NCBI GenBank assembly: GCA_023957575.1
Contig: JAMLGU010000012.1
Coordinates: 18,340 to 82,339, forward strand
Direction of reading: 5' to 3'
DNA from: Chitinophagaceae bacterium
GTDB lineage: Bacteria > Bacteroidota > Bacteroidia > Chitinophagales > Chitinophagaceae
DNA: 64,000 nt
Shown: in pieces, positions 1-9,294 of the stretch
How positions within the stretch are numbered: the stretch's first letter is position 1
Layout: each line of letters opens with the position of its first letter
The notes under the pieces: model-generated
The model's input: only the letters and a program-made list of their open reading frames with translations
What the model was told of the DNA's origin: nothing
Databases searched by the model: none
Translations under genes and position numbers: made by a program

Positions 1-54
1 AAAGGAAAATAGAAAACCGCAAACCAAAAAATATCTTACTGCCTTCTTTTTCAT
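1..54 (-). CDS. Partial exported protein, N-terminus only
   Basis: The minus strand opens with ATG at 54 and reads through the left edge as MKKKAVRYFLVCGFLFS, a basic N-terminus followed by a hydrophobic stretch typical of a signal peptide or first membrane segment. Only about 18 codons are visible, so no function can be given. It would be divergent from the beta-barrel gene at 221. A chance open frame cannot be excluded. Confidence 0.4.
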   Translation of the reverse strand, partial: MKKKAVRYFLVCGFLFSF

Positions 55-220
55 AATAAAAACTTCCAAAATTAATGATTATCAGGCTAAGAATACCTAA
101 ATTGTATCTGTGCCAAAGATAATCCTGCTTCTTTAATTGTTTTGAGCTAAGTTTCAACCATTTAACTTTTTTATTTAGAATGGTATAATTTTTGAGATTA
201 TAAACACAAAACTTAATAAC

Positions 221-745
221 ATGATGAAGAAAATGACATTTGTGGTTGCTTTAATGGCAATTTTCGGTGGTATTCATGCCCAGAGTAGTTATAAACAAGC
301 AATAGGCGCCAGAATCAGTCCGTTATCCGATTATGATATTTTTGCGGGTTCATATAAAGTATTTCTGGCAGAACCCTCAGCAATTGAATTAAATGCCGGT
401 TTTGGAGGCAACAGAGATTATGTTTTAGGAACAGGCTACCGTTCCAGTTCGTTTAGTGTATCGGCTGCGTATCAGCATCACTTTGAAATTGCAAAGGTGA
501 ATGGTTTAAAATGGTTTATTGGTGGTGGCGGTACTATTTTCCATACGGCTTCTACCTACAAAAGCAGTGGTTATAAGGGTACCGGTGTGGGCTTGTTCCC
601 TACGGGAGGCGCTGATTACAAGTTTAAAAAGATTCCGTTAAACGTATCTGCCGACTGGCGACCCACATTTCTGGCTACTGCTCCTACTGCATACAGCAGT
701 TTTTTGGGCGACAGGTTTGGGGTAGCAGCGCGTTATACTTTTTAG
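221..745 (+). CDS. Small outer membrane beta-barrel protein (tandem copy 1)
   Basis: The 174-residue product starts with a cleavable signal peptide ending near IHAQ. The rest alternates polar and hydrophobic residues, is Gly- and aromatic-rich, and ends in AARYTF, whose terminal Phe is typical of proteins inserted by the BAM complex. It closely resembles the next gene: both share YKQAIGAR, SAAYQHHF, LFPTGGADYKFK and IPLNVSADWRPTF. An eight-stranded barrel of the OmpA/OmpW size class is likely. The ligand or role is unknown. The start is the first of two adjacent ATG codons; the second is equally possible. Confidence 0.8.
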   Translation: MMKKMTFVVALMAIFGGIHAQSSYKQAIGARISPLSDYDIFAGSYKVFLAEPSAIELNAGFGGNRDYVLGTGYRSSSFSVSAAYQHHFEIAKVNGLKWFIGGGGTIFHTASTYKSSGYKGTGVGLFPTGGADYKFKKIPLNVSADWRPTFLATAPTAYSSFLGDRFGVAARYTF

Positions 746-845
746 GTAAAATATATTCGGTTTCTTCCCTTTTCAAAAAAATAATTTTACTGCCATCCCT
801 TATATTAGCGATGGGGGTTGTAATTTTTAAAGAAATTAAATAGAT

Positions 846-853
846 TATCTTTG
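846..853 (+). promoter_or_regulatory. Bacteroidota -7 element before the second barrel gene
   Basis: TATCTTTG matches the TAnnTTTG consensus of Bacteroidota primary sigma factor promoters and lies about 30 nt before the ATG at 884. No well-spaced TTTG -33 box was found, so this rests on the -7 element alone. Confidence 0.5.
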
Positions 854-883
854 TAACATCTTAAATCTTAAAAATTTAACACT

Positions 884-1408
884 ATGATGAAAAAAATGAT
901 TTTATTGACAGTTTTGGTCGCTTCTCTGGGTATTGCGAATGCACAAAGCGAATACAAACAAGCAATTGGTGCCAGGGTAAGCGGAGCGCTTGGTTATGAT
1001 GTGTTTTCGGGCTCATTTAAAACATTTATGTCTGAAGCAGGAGCAATGGAATTTAATGTAGGATTTGGTTTTAATACTTACGGGTATCTTTTGGGTAGTT
1101 ATAAAACGACTACACTGGGGCTTAGCGCTGCGTATCAGCATCATTTCCCTATTGGTAATGTAGAAGGATTAAAATGGTATTTGGGCGGTGGCGCTACGGC
1201 ATTATACAGTTCTTCCAAATGGGATGATTACAAAGGTTTTAGTTTGGGTGTTTTCCCTACCGGTGGTGCCGATTATAAGTTCAAAAATATTCCTTTAAAC
1301 GTATCTGCCGACTGGAGACCTACTTTCTTCTTTGTTAATCCCGATAAAGGGTTATTTCATGGTTTTTACCCAAGCAGCGCCGGTGTGGCAGCCAGATATA
1401 CATTCTGA
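884..1408 (+). CDS. Small outer membrane beta-barrel protein (tandem copy 2)
   Basis: A 174-residue paralogue of the preceding gene, of identical length and with the same signal peptide pattern (cleavage near ANAQ) and C-terminal AARYTF. Differences cluster in the putative extracellular loops, for example around residues 60-70 and 105-115, while strand segments such as LSAAYQHHF and FPTGGADYKFK are kept. This fits duplication followed by loop divergence. It has its own -7 promoter element and is followed by a strong hairpin terminator, so it can be transcribed separately from copy 1. Role unknown. Confidence 0.8.
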   Translation: MMKKMILLTVLVASLGIANAQSEYKQAIGARVSGALGYDVFSGSFKTFMSEAGAMEFNVGFGFNTYGYLLGSYKTTTLGLSAAYQHHFPIGNVEGLKWYLGGGATALYSSSKWDDYKGFSLGVFPTGGADYKFKNIPLNVSADWRPTFFFVNPDKGLFHGFYPSSAGVAARYTF

Positions 1409-1439
1409 TTTATAGAGTTTTGATTTTCATAAGAATAGG

Positions 1440-1470
1440 AAGCTGTCAGTATTTGGCAGCTTTTCTTTTT
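1440..1470 (+). terminator. Rho-independent terminator after the barrel pair
   Basis: AAGCTGTCA pairs with TGGCAGCTT (nine pairs, one G-U) around a five-base loop and is followed by TTCTTTTT. It closes the transcript of the barrel gene ending at 1408. Confidence 0.8.
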
Positions 1471-1496
1471 GAGTGGTTTTCCCGAATGAACTAAAA

Positions 1497-1531
1497 TTGT
1501 AACCGACTTTCAGCCGCAATCTATATTTTTG
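1497..1531 (+). promoter_or_regulatory. Promoter of the exporter and tailoring operon
   Basis: TATTTTTG at 1524-1531 fits TAnnTTTG exactly. A TTG at 1497-1499 sits upstream at slightly longer than usual spacing. The predicted start of transcription is about 10 nt before the ATG at 1549, so the leader would be very short. Confidence 0.5.
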
Positions 1532-1548
1532 TTGGTAGAGGAAATTAC

Positions 1549-2760
1549 ATGATGCAAGGAGAAATGTATAAGGAAAAGTTTGATGCATTAAAAGTTTGTG
1601 TCATTATACCCACTTATAACAATGCAGGTACATTATTACAGGTATTAGAAAGTGTACGACATTATACAAATAATATAATTGTAGTAAACGATGGGTCAAC
1701 CGATAAAACGGCTGCCCTTCTTCAAGGGATAAATAATATTGAAATCGTCGGCTACATTCCCAATCGTGGCAAAGGTTGGGCGCTGCGGACAGGCTTTAGC
1801 AAGGCAATAGATTTGGGTTACCATTTTGCAATCACTATTGACAGTGATGGACAGCATTTTGCAAAAGACCTGCCTGTATTTATTGAAAAATTAGTGCAGG
1901 AAGGTTCGGCGCTCATCATGGGCGCCAGAAATATGGATCAGGAGAGTGTGCCGGGCAAAAGTAGTTTTGGAAATAAGTTCTCTAATTTTTGGTATAAAGT
2001 GGAAACCGGCATCAAACTTCCCGATACCCAAACCGGTTTCAGGCTGTACCCTTTGGCGCCAATCGGTAAAATGCGGCTTTTTACCCGAAAATATGAATTG
2101 GAAATAGAAGTAATCGTGCGATTAGCCTGGGCAGGTGTAAAAGTAGTATCGGTCCCCATCACGGTTTATTACCCTCCGGCAGCCGAGAGAGTGTCGCACT
2201 TTAGGCCGTTTAAGGATTTTACACGTATCAGCTTGGTTAATACCGTGTTGTTTACAATTGCTTTCTTTTATATCTGGCCCAGAAATTTTTTCCGTTTTTT
2301 CTTCAGAAATAAAAACTGGAAACAGGATCTTAGAAATATTTTGTTAAAACCCGGAGAAAGTGATCTAAAAAAGGCCAATGCCATTGCTTTTGGCGGTTTT
2401 ATGGGTATTTTTCCAATCTGGGGCTTTCAGTTATTGGTGGGTATTTCGTTGGCACATTTCATGCGGCTCAATAAAACACTGTTTGTCATTGCAGCCCATG
2501 TGAGTATTCCGCCAATGATTCCGTTTATCGTTTTTCTTAGTTTTTTAATGGGCAAGCCGTTGATGGGCGACAGGGCAGTAAATTTAGACTTCAGTAACGG
2601 TCTGACTTTAAAAAGTATCAGCATCCATCTGGAACAATATATTTATGGCGCTGTTATCTTGTCGGTAATTGTTGCAATAATATTTTGGATCGTTACCATG
2701 TTGTTTTTAAAAAGTTATAAACAGACAAAAAATTTTTTATCAAAGAAAAAGGAATTATAA
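1549..2760 (+). CDS. Glycosyltransferase family 2 fused to DUF2062
   Basis: Residues about 15-235 form a GT2 domain: VCVIIPTYNNAGTL at the nucleotide-binding start, VVNDGSTDKT, and the DSDGQH metal-binding motif. After it come a hydrophobic stretch and a C-terminal DUF2062-type membrane domain (about 260-390; AIAFGGFMGIFPIWGFQ). The architecture suggests a membrane-anchored enzyme that moves a sugar to a lipid-like acceptor. It starts a tight operon (9 nt to the MMPL gene). In aryl-polyene and flexirubin clusters such GT2-DUF2062 proteins lie beside the MMPL exporter, so a role in modifying a lipid pigment is inferred, not shown. Confidence 0.85.
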   Translation: MMQGEMYKEKFDALKVCVIIPTYNNAGTLLQVLESVRHYTNNIIVVNDGSTDKTAALLQGINNIEIVGYIPNRGKGWALRTGFSKAIDLGYHFAITIDSDGQHFAKDLPVFIEKLVQEGSALIMGARNMDQESVPGKSSFGNKFSNFWYKVETGIKLPDTQTGFRLYPLAPIGKMRLFTRKYELEIEVIVRLAWAGVKVVSVPITVYYPPAAERVSHFRPFKDFTRISLVNTVLFTIAFFYIWPRNFFRFFFRNKNWKQDLRNILLKPGESDLKKANAIAFGGFMGIFPIWGFQLLVGISLAHFMRLNKTLFVIAAHVSIPPMIPFIVFLSFLMGKPLMGDRAVNLDFSNGLTLKSISIHLEQYIYGAVILSVIVAIIFWIVTMLFLKSYKQTKNFLSKKKEL

Positions 2761-2769
2761 GGTAATCTG

Positions 2770-5700
2770 ATGGGGCAATTGTTTGGTAATATTTATTTGT
2801 TTTTCAGCGATAAAAAAAAGTGGCTCTATACTTTATTTTTTATCACACTGGCGGTGTTTCTGTTTTTTGGTTTGAGGGTGAAGTTTGAAGAAGATGTTTA
2901 TGCCATCATTCCAAAAGATGAAAAAACCGAAAAATTCGCTCAGGTTTTCCAGAGTTCAAAATTTGCCGATAAGTTGAGCATTATGATTCAGCTTCGGGAC
3001 ACGGCTCTTACCGACCCTGACAGCCTTACAATGTATGCGGATATGCTGGAGGAACAATTGCAAAAACATGCTGCGCCCTACATAAAGTCTATAAAAAACA
3101 AAGTTGACGACAGTTTTACAGTACAGCTTTTTGAAACCATTCAGCAGCATCTGCCCGTGTTTCTTTCCGAAAGCGATTATAAAAAAATAGATACGCTTAT
3201 TGAGCCTGATAAACTCAAAGAAACATTAGAAAATGACTTGAAACTGCTCAACTCGCCCACCGCATTTGTAGTTAAAAATATTATTGCCAATGACCCGACA
3301 GGCATTTCTTTTTTAGCCTTGAAGAAATTGCAACAATTACAGGTTGATGATAATTTCGAATTGTATGATAACCATATCATCACCAAGGATGGTAAAACGC
3401 TGATGATATTTATTACCCCTGCCCATGCTGCGGGTAATACAGGCGCTAATAAGGAATTGTTTGAAATTATTGATCAGTCAATAGATTCATTAGCTGCCAA
3501 CTATCCCCATGTGCAGACTTCTTATTTTGGCGGTTCGTTGGTTTCGGAGGGCAATGCCGCCCAACTTAGAAAGGATACCGGCCTCACATTAACCATTACC
3601 ATTCTTTTTCTGATATTTTTTATTGGTTATTTTTTCAGAAAAAAAAGGGCTCCATTTCTGATTTTGGTGCCGGTGGTTTATGGTGTGTCATTCGCGCTGG
3701 CCTGTATTTATTTTGTGAAAGGAAGTATTTCTGTAATCGCATTGGGAACGGGTTCTATTGTATTGGGCATTGCCGTTAATTATTCGCTACACGTCTTTAA
3801 CCATGCCCGCCATGCCAAAAGTATTTTACAGACGATTAAAGATTTAGCAGCGCCGCTCACCATTGGTAGTTTTACCACTATTGCCGGTTTCTTTGCATTA
3901 AGATACGCTGCCTCCGATATGCTTAAAGACCTTGGGCTGTTTGCAGGTTTCAGCCTGATAGGCGCAGCGCTTTGTTCACTTATATTTTTACCTCATTTTA
4001 TCGGGATACCTGAAAAAGAAACGGAGCATAAAAATAATATCATTGATAAAATTGCCTCCGTGCGGTTTGAGTCCAATAAATGGGCTGTTTGGATAATCCT
4101 GATACTATCGGTTGTGTTCTTCTTTTATGCTCAAAAAGTACAGTTTGAACCGGATATGACACAATTGAACTTTATGTCGTCCGAAATAAAACAGGCCGAG
4201 CAAAAAATGAACGATATTAGTGGCGCTGCATTACGCTCTTTATATGTTGTAAGTGAAGGAAACACATTAGATGAGGCGTTAAGAAAAAGCGAAAGGCTGC
4301 AAAATGATTTTGAAGAATTAAAAACTCAAAAACTGATAACAAGCGCTGCCGGAATTTCTACCCTGTTTTTATCAGACTCTTTGCAGGCAGCCAGAATCAG
4401 ACAATGGAATGAATACTGGCAGTCCGCCAAGAAACAGAAAATGCTGCAATCTCTTTCCAAACAGGCATCAGCATTGGGTTTCAGCAATAATGCCATCCAG
4501 AATTTCAGTCATTTTTTAAACAAAAATTATACAACTGTTGATAAGCAATCACTTGAAAATATTCGGGTCAATTATCTCGATGATTTTATTACCGAAGGAA
4601 AAAATAATGTTACGGTTGTAAATGTGTTAAAAATACCTGAAGAAAACAGGCAGAAAGTAATAGAAACTTTGGAAAAGAAAGACGGTGCAGTAGCGCTGGA
4701 CAGGCAATACCTCACACAACGGCTTACCCGAATGGTAAATGATGACTTCAATCGGATTGCGTGGATTGTTTCTATATTGGTTGCTGTGGTACTGCTGATA
4801 ACTTTTGGCAGAATAGAACTGATGCTGATGGCTTTTATTCCCATGCTACTTAGCTGGATATGGATATTGGGGATAATGGCTATTGCAGGCATTAAATTCA
4901 ATATTGTAAATATCATTGTGTCAACCCTGATTTTTGGGTTGGGAGATGATTACAGCCTTTTTGTGATGGACGGCCTCATCAACGAATACAAAACCGGAAA
5001 GAAAAATCTGGCCTCCTACAAGTCTTCAATTTTGCTTTCTGCAATTACCACCATTGCCGGATTAGGCGTATTGATTTTTGCTAAACATCCGGCTTTAAAA
5101 TCAATTGCATTTATATCGGTTACAGGTATTCTCTGTGTGGTGCTGATGGCACAAATCCTCATCCCGTTTTTCTTTTCATTAGTGATAAAAAACAGGGTAA
5201 AGAAGCAATTTCATCCCTGGACAATCCTTAGCTGGCCACATTCAGTTATTTCGTTTTTATATTTCGGTTTTGTGAGTGTATTGCTGACTATCATTGGTCT
5301 TTTCATTATCAAACTGAATCTTTTAGGAAAAGAAAAAGGCAAATGGCTATATCATTACCTGCTTTCAAAACTTTGCGGATCGGTTATGTACTTTATGGGA
5401 AGATTCAAAAAGAATATTGTTAACCCTTTGAAGGAAAACTTTGATAAACCGGCAGTTGTGATCGCTAACCATCAATCATTTTTAGATATATTGACGATGG
5501 CAATGTTAAGCCCGAAACTTATTTTATTGACAAATAAATGGGTTTGGAATTCACCCGTTTTTGGCTGGGCTATCAAAATGGCTGACTTTTATCCGGTGGC
5601 CAATGGCATTGAAAACAGCGTTGACCTGCTGAAAACACAGACAGATAAAGGTTACTCGATCGTGGTTTTCCCCGAAGGAACAAGAAGTTCCATTGCTCCC

Positions 5701-6621
5701 ATGAAGCGGTTTCATAAGGGCGCTTTTTACCTGGCTGAGAAGTTACAATTAGATATTGTACCTGTATTGCTTCATGGTTTGGGTTACACCATGACAAAAG
5801 GAGAGTTTTTATTAAAGAATGGTGATGTAACCGCAAAGTATCTCCCCCGTATTAAGCCTGATGATACAAGCTGGGGGAGTGATTATCAGTCGCGTACTAA
5901 AAGTATTTCTAAATATTTCAAACAAAAACATGAGCAACTTCGGCAAGAGCAGGAGCAACCCAAATACTTTGCCGAGCATTTATTTTTCAACTACATTTAC
6001 AAAGGTCCGGTGCTGGAGTGGTACCTGAAAATTAAGCTAAGACTCGAAAAATACTACCAATCATTTCATGAATTGTTGCCCCGTGATGGGAAACTTCTGG
6101 ATATTGGTTGCGGCTATGGATTTATGGTATATATTCTTTATTGGGCCAGCCAAAACAAGCGGCAGATTACGGGGGTTGATTATGATGAAGAGAAAATTGA
6201 AACCGCCAACCATTGTTTTGGAAAAACAGATGATTTGCAGTTTGTACATGCTGATATTGCACATTTTGAGTTGGAGAAATACAATGGCATCACCATCATG
6301 GATGTATTGCACTATTTAAAACCTGAAGAACAGATGAGTGTTATTGAAAAGGCAATAGATGCTTTATTGCCGGGAGGTATCCTGATTATTCGTGATGGTG
6401 ATGCAGATCTGAAGCAGAAACATAAGGGTACCCAACTCACCGAACTATTTTCTACTAAAATATTTTCATTCAATAAGACTGTAAATGATTTATATTTTCT
6501 TTCGGGGCAAATGGTAGAAAAACTTGCAATAAAACATAAGTTGGCAATAGAGAGGATAGACGACACCCGATTTACATCAAACGTGGTCTGGGTATTGAAG
6601 AAAAGTAATGAAACTGCATAA
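2770..6621 (+). CDS. MMPL/RND exporter fused to acyltransferase and methyltransferase
   Basis: This 1,283-residue protein has three parts. Residues 1 to about 850 form an MMPL-type RND transporter with one N-terminal membrane helix, a large periplasmic loop, a membrane bundle, a second loop and a second bundle. Residues about 880-1080 form a PlsC-like acyltransferase with NHQSFLD (H901, D906) and FPEGTRS (967-973). Residues about 1090-1283 form a class I SAM-dependent methyltransferase with LLDIGCGYG (D1111, G1113). All motifs look intact. It could acylate, methylate and export one lipid-linked product, as proposed for aryl-polyene pathways. Substrate and order of action are inference. Confidence 0.88.
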   Translation: MGQLFGNIYLFFSDKKKWLYTLFFITLAVFLFFGLRVKFEEDVYAIIPKDEKTEKFAQVFQSSKFADKLSIMIQLRDTALTDPDSLTMYADMLEEQLQKHAAPYIKSIKNKVDDSFTVQLFETIQQHLPVFLSESDYKKIDTLIEPDKLKETLENDLKLLNSPTAFVVKNIIANDPTGISFLALKKLQQLQVDDNFELYDNHIITKDGKTLMIFITPAHAAGNTGANKELFEIIDQSIDSLAANYPHVQTSYFGGSLVSEGNAAQLRKDTGLTLTITILFLIFFIGYFFRKKRAPFLILVPVVYGVSFALACIYFVKGSISVIALGTGSIVLGIAVNYSLHVFNHARHAKSILQTIKDLAAPLTIGSFTTIAGFFALRYAASDMLKDLGLFAGFSLIGAALCSLIFLPHFIGIPEKETEHKNNIIDKIASVRFESNKWAVWIILILSVVFFFYAQKVQFEPDMTQLNFMSSEIKQAEQKMNDISGAALRSLYVVSEGNTLDEALRKSERLQNDFEELKTQKLITSAAGISTLFLSDSLQAARIRQWNEYWQSAKKQKMLQSLSKQASALGFSNNAIQNFSHFLNKNYTTVDKQSLENIRVNYLDDFITEGKNNVTVVNVLKIPEENRQKVIETLEKKDGAVALDRQYLTQRLTRMVNDDFNRIAWIVSILVAVVLLITFGRIELMLMAFIPMLLSWIWILGIMAIAGIKFNIVNIIVSTLIFGLGDDYSLFVMDGLINEYKTGKKNLASYKSSILLSAITTIAGLGVLIFAKHPALKSIAFISVTGILCVVLMAQILIPFFFSLVIKNRVKKQFHPWTILSWPHSVISFLYFGFVSVLLTIIGLFIIKLNLLGKEKGKWLYHYLLSKLCGSVMYFMGRFKKNIVNPLKENFDKPAVVIANHQSFLDILTMAMLSPKLILLTNKWVWNSPVFGWAIKMADFYPVANGIENSVDLLKTQTDKGYSIVVFPEGTRSSIAPMKRFHKGAFYLAEKLQLDIVPVLLHGLGYTMTKGEFLLKNGDVTAKYLPRIKPDDTSWGSDYQSRTKSISKYFKQKHEQLRQEQEQPKYFAEHLFFNYIYKGPVLEWYLKIKLRLEKYYQSFHELLPRDGKLLDIGCGYGFMVYILYWASQNKRQITGVDYDEEKIETANHCFGKTDDLQFVHADIAHFELEKYNGITIMDVLHYLKPEEQMSVIEKAIDALLPGGILIIRDGDADLKQKHKGTQLTELFSTKIFSFNKTVNDLYFLSGQMVEKLAIKHKLAIERIDDTRFTSNVVWVLKKSNETA

Positions 6622-6652
6622 TGTCCTTAAATAAATAATAATCCTGATAATC

Positions 6653-7789
6653 ATGAGCTTACAAAAAAAGGAACATATCGGATGGATAGATTTGCTACGC
6701 ATTATAGCGATCTTTTTAATGGTATTGTCGCATAGCTGTGATGGATTTGTATCGCAATTAGATACCAATCGAAATGCTTTTGTTACCGGTGCGCTCACCG
6801 GCAGTTTTGTAAGAGCCTGTGTGCCATTGTTTGCAATGATGACCGGCGTTTTGCTTTTCCCTGTTCGCGGCACCATGACAGAATTCTATAAAAAACGACT
6901 GGGTCGTATTGCCCTGCCTTTGATTTTCTGGTCTTTGGTTACGCCCTTGCTTTTTTATACCTATTACACATACATCAATCCGGGTACAACCAATGCGGCT
7001 ATTGATGTCAGTAATCACACACTGGAAGCTTCGCTTACCAAAATGTACACCTGGATTTTTAATTTTAATACGGATACTACACCACTTTGGTATTTATACA
7101 TGTTGATTGGGTTATATTTGATAATACCAATATTTGGCGTTTGGGTGCAGCAGGCCTCAAAGAAAGAAATGAAATTGTTTTTATGTCTTTGGTTTGTTTC
7201 GCTATTGCTGCCTTATCTTCAGATGGCGGCGCCTTTTCTGGGCTACACCGGAAATTACGGAAGTATGGCGATTCTTGGTGAATCTTTCTGGAACAAGTTT
7301 GGTACTTTCTATTATGTTTCGGGTTTCATGGGTTATTTGATTCTTGCGCATTACCTTGTGCGTTATCCACTGAGTTGGACTTTGAAGAAAACGCTTTCAA
7401 TTTGTATTCCGCTGTTTGCTTTGGGATATGCCATCACCGGATTTGGTTTTCTAAAAACACAGGAGGCTTTTCCGGGAAATTATGAATACCTTGAAATTGT
7501 ATGGTTTTTCTGCGGTATTAATGTTTTTATGATGACCATTTCCATTTTTTTAATAGTACAGAAATTAAACATAAAATCATTTCCGCTATTGTCCAAGATA
7601 GCCGGATTGATGTTTGGCGTATTTCTGATTCATTTTTTAATCGTGCAAATTGGTTATGATATCTTTGATACTCCTGTGCTTTCTGACTTTGCCAGGATTC
7701 TGATTACGGCTGTATTTTCATTTGTAGTTAGCCTTATAATTGTTTGGGGGTTAAATAAAGTATCATTTATGCAAAAATTTATCAGATAA
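6653..7789 (+). CDS. Integral membrane acyltransferase (acyltransferase 3 family)
   Basis: The 378-residue protein is hydrophobic throughout, with about ten predicted membrane helices. It opens with HIGWIDLLRIIAIFLMVLSHS, where the Arg and His occupy the conserved positions of the acyltransferase 3 family, followed by the RRI-like segment KKRLGRIALPLIFWS. Members transfer acetyl or other acyl groups to extracytoplasmic sugars or lipids. It lies 31 nt after the MMPL fusion and 2 nt before the oxidoreductase, so it probably modifies the same product. Acceptor unknown. Confidence 0.85.
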   Translation: MSLQKKEHIGWIDLLRIIAIFLMVLSHSCDGFVSQLDTNRNAFVTGALTGSFVRACVPLFAMMTGVLLFPVRGTMTEFYKKRLGRIALPLIFWSLVTPLLFYTYYTYINPGTTNAAIDVSNHTLEASLTKMYTWIFNFNTDTTPLWYLYMLIGLYLIIPIFGVWVQQASKKEMKLFLCLWFVSLLLPYLQMAAPFLGYTGNYGSMAILGESFWNKFGTFYYVSGFMGYLILAHYLVRYPLSWTLKKTLSICIPLFALGYAITGFGFLKTQEAFPGNYEYLEIVWFFCGINVFMMTISIFLIVQKLNIKSFPLLSKIAGLMFGVFLIHFLIVQIGYDIFDTPVLSDFARILITAVFSFVVSLIIVWGLNKVSFMQKFIR

Positions 7790-7791
7790 TC

Positions 7792-9294
7792 ATGTTTGAC
7801 GTAGCCATCATAGGAAGCGGAATCGGAGGGCTTTTGAGCGCTGTTTTTCTTTCGAAAGAAGGTTACAAAGTATGTTTGATTGAAAAAAACAAACAGTTGG
7901 GCGGCAATCTGCAAACTTTTTCAAAAGAAAAGGAGTTGTTTGATACCGGAGTTCATTATCTGGGCGGATTAGACAAGGGTCAGAATCTGTATCAAATCTT
8001 TAAATATGCAGGATTGATGGATAAACTGAAGCTCGAAAAAATGGACGAAGGCTTTGATAAAATCTTAATTGAAGGAAAACAAAATTCATTTACTCAATCT
8101 CAGGGCTGGGAAGTTTTTAAATCAACGCTGATTAGTGAATTTCCTGAAGAGGCGCAGGCAATTGAAAATTATCATCAGAAAGTGATTGCTGTTTGTGAAA
8201 AATTCCCTTTGTATCACTTAAAGTTGGAAGGTGATGGGCACGAGAAGTTTTCCGTGATGAACGAGGGTGTAAAGGAAGTGATAGAATCAATAACTTCAAA
8301 CAAAACATTGCAATCAGTATTGGTCGGCAATAATATTTTATATGCTTCAGTTGGCAATAAAACACCTTTTTATGTTCATGCGTTGGTAGTAAATAGTTAT
8401 ATTCAAAGCAGCTGGAAGTTGCAAGGTGGTGGTTCTCAGATTGTTAAAATCTTATCAGGATTCATCAGAAACTCCGGCGGTGAAATATTGAGAAATAAGG
8501 AAGTAAAGGAAATAGTAGAAAGGGATGAGCTGATCAGCCACTTGGTTTTGGAAGATGGCAGCATTGTAGAATCGAAGCAGTTTATTTCTGCCATCAGTCC
8601 GGCCGAGACATTAAAAATGCTACATTCAGAAAAAATCAGAAGTAGATACAGGCTGCGGATTGAAAACAGAGAGAATACGATTTCATCTTTTTCGCTTTAT
8701 ATTGTATTAAAGGCAAAAACTATTCGCTACGAAAATTGTAATTATTATTATCAAAAAGGAGGTAGAATCTGGAGTTTGGGCGATTATGATTTTGATGAAT
8801 GGCCATTGGGTTACGGATTGTATTTTAACAGAGACAGGAAAAATCCCGAATATGCGTCTTCAATTTCGGTGTTAACACTTATGAAGTTTGAGGATGTAAA
8901 AAAGTGGCGCCATACCTTCCACACCAGTAGGTATGAAGTATCGCGCGGTGTGGATTATGAAAGGTTTAAATATGAAAGATCGGAGAAGTTGCTGGATTTG
9001 GTTTATGAAAAATTTCCGCAATTAATGGGCAATATCAGTTCTTTTTATGCAGCAACTCCTTTAACAAACCGAGATTATATCGGTCAGCGTGATGGAGCAA
9101 TTTACGGGGTGCAAAAAGATAATAATACGCCTTTAGAAAATATAATCAGCCCCCGAACAAAGATTCCTAATCTTTTTTTAACAGGTCAGAATATAAATTT
9201 GCACGGAATTTTAGGAACTTCGCTTTCTGCAATCCTTACCTGCACAATGTTGCTGGGTGATAACAGTTTGATAGATAAAATAAAAAATGCGTAA
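7792..9294 (+). CDS. CrtI-like NAD(P)/FAD-dependent oxidoreductase
   Basis: The N-terminus carries a dinucleotide-binding Rossmann motif (IIGSGIGGLLSAVFL) followed by an Asp/Glu-type ribose contact (LIEKNKQLGG). The C-terminus has FLTGQNINLHGILGTSL, the second flavin contact of phytoene desaturase and retinol saturase-type enzymes. The 500-residue length fits the family. Such enzymes saturate, desaturate or isomerise conjugated polyenes, in keeping with a pigment-tailoring operon. Its stop overlaps the start of the next gene by 8 nt, suggesting translational coupling. The exact reaction cannot be told from sequence. Confidence 0.85.
   Translation: MFDVAIIGSGIGGLLSAVFLSKEGYKVCLIEKNKQLGGNLQTFSKEKELFDTGVHYLGGLDKGQNLYQIFKYAGLMDKLKLEKMDEGFDKILIEGKQNSFTQSQGWEVFKSTLISEFPEEAQAIENYHQKVIAVCEKFPLYHLKLEGDGHEKFSVMNEGVKEVIESITSNKTLQSVLVGNNILYASVGNKTPFYVHALVVNSYIQSSWKLQGGGSQIVKILSGFIRNSGGEILRNKEVKEIVERDELISHLVLEDGSIVESKQFISAISPAETLKMLHSEKIRSRYRLRIENRENTISSFSLYIVLKAKTIRYENCNYYYQKGGRIWSLGDYDFDEWPLGYGLYFNRDRKNPEYASSISVLTLMKFEDVKKWRHTFHTSRYEVSRGVDYERFKYERSEKLLDLVYEKFPQLMGNISSFYAATPLTNRDYIGQRDGAIYGVQKDNNTPLENIISPRTKIPNLFLTGQNINLHGILGTSLSAILTCTMLLGDNSLIDKIKNA

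Noticed and set aside
4572..4916. 114-codon minus-strand frame inside the MMPL gene
   Set aside because: It lies fully antisense to a clear transporter gene and is rich in Ile/Ser as a complement artefact.
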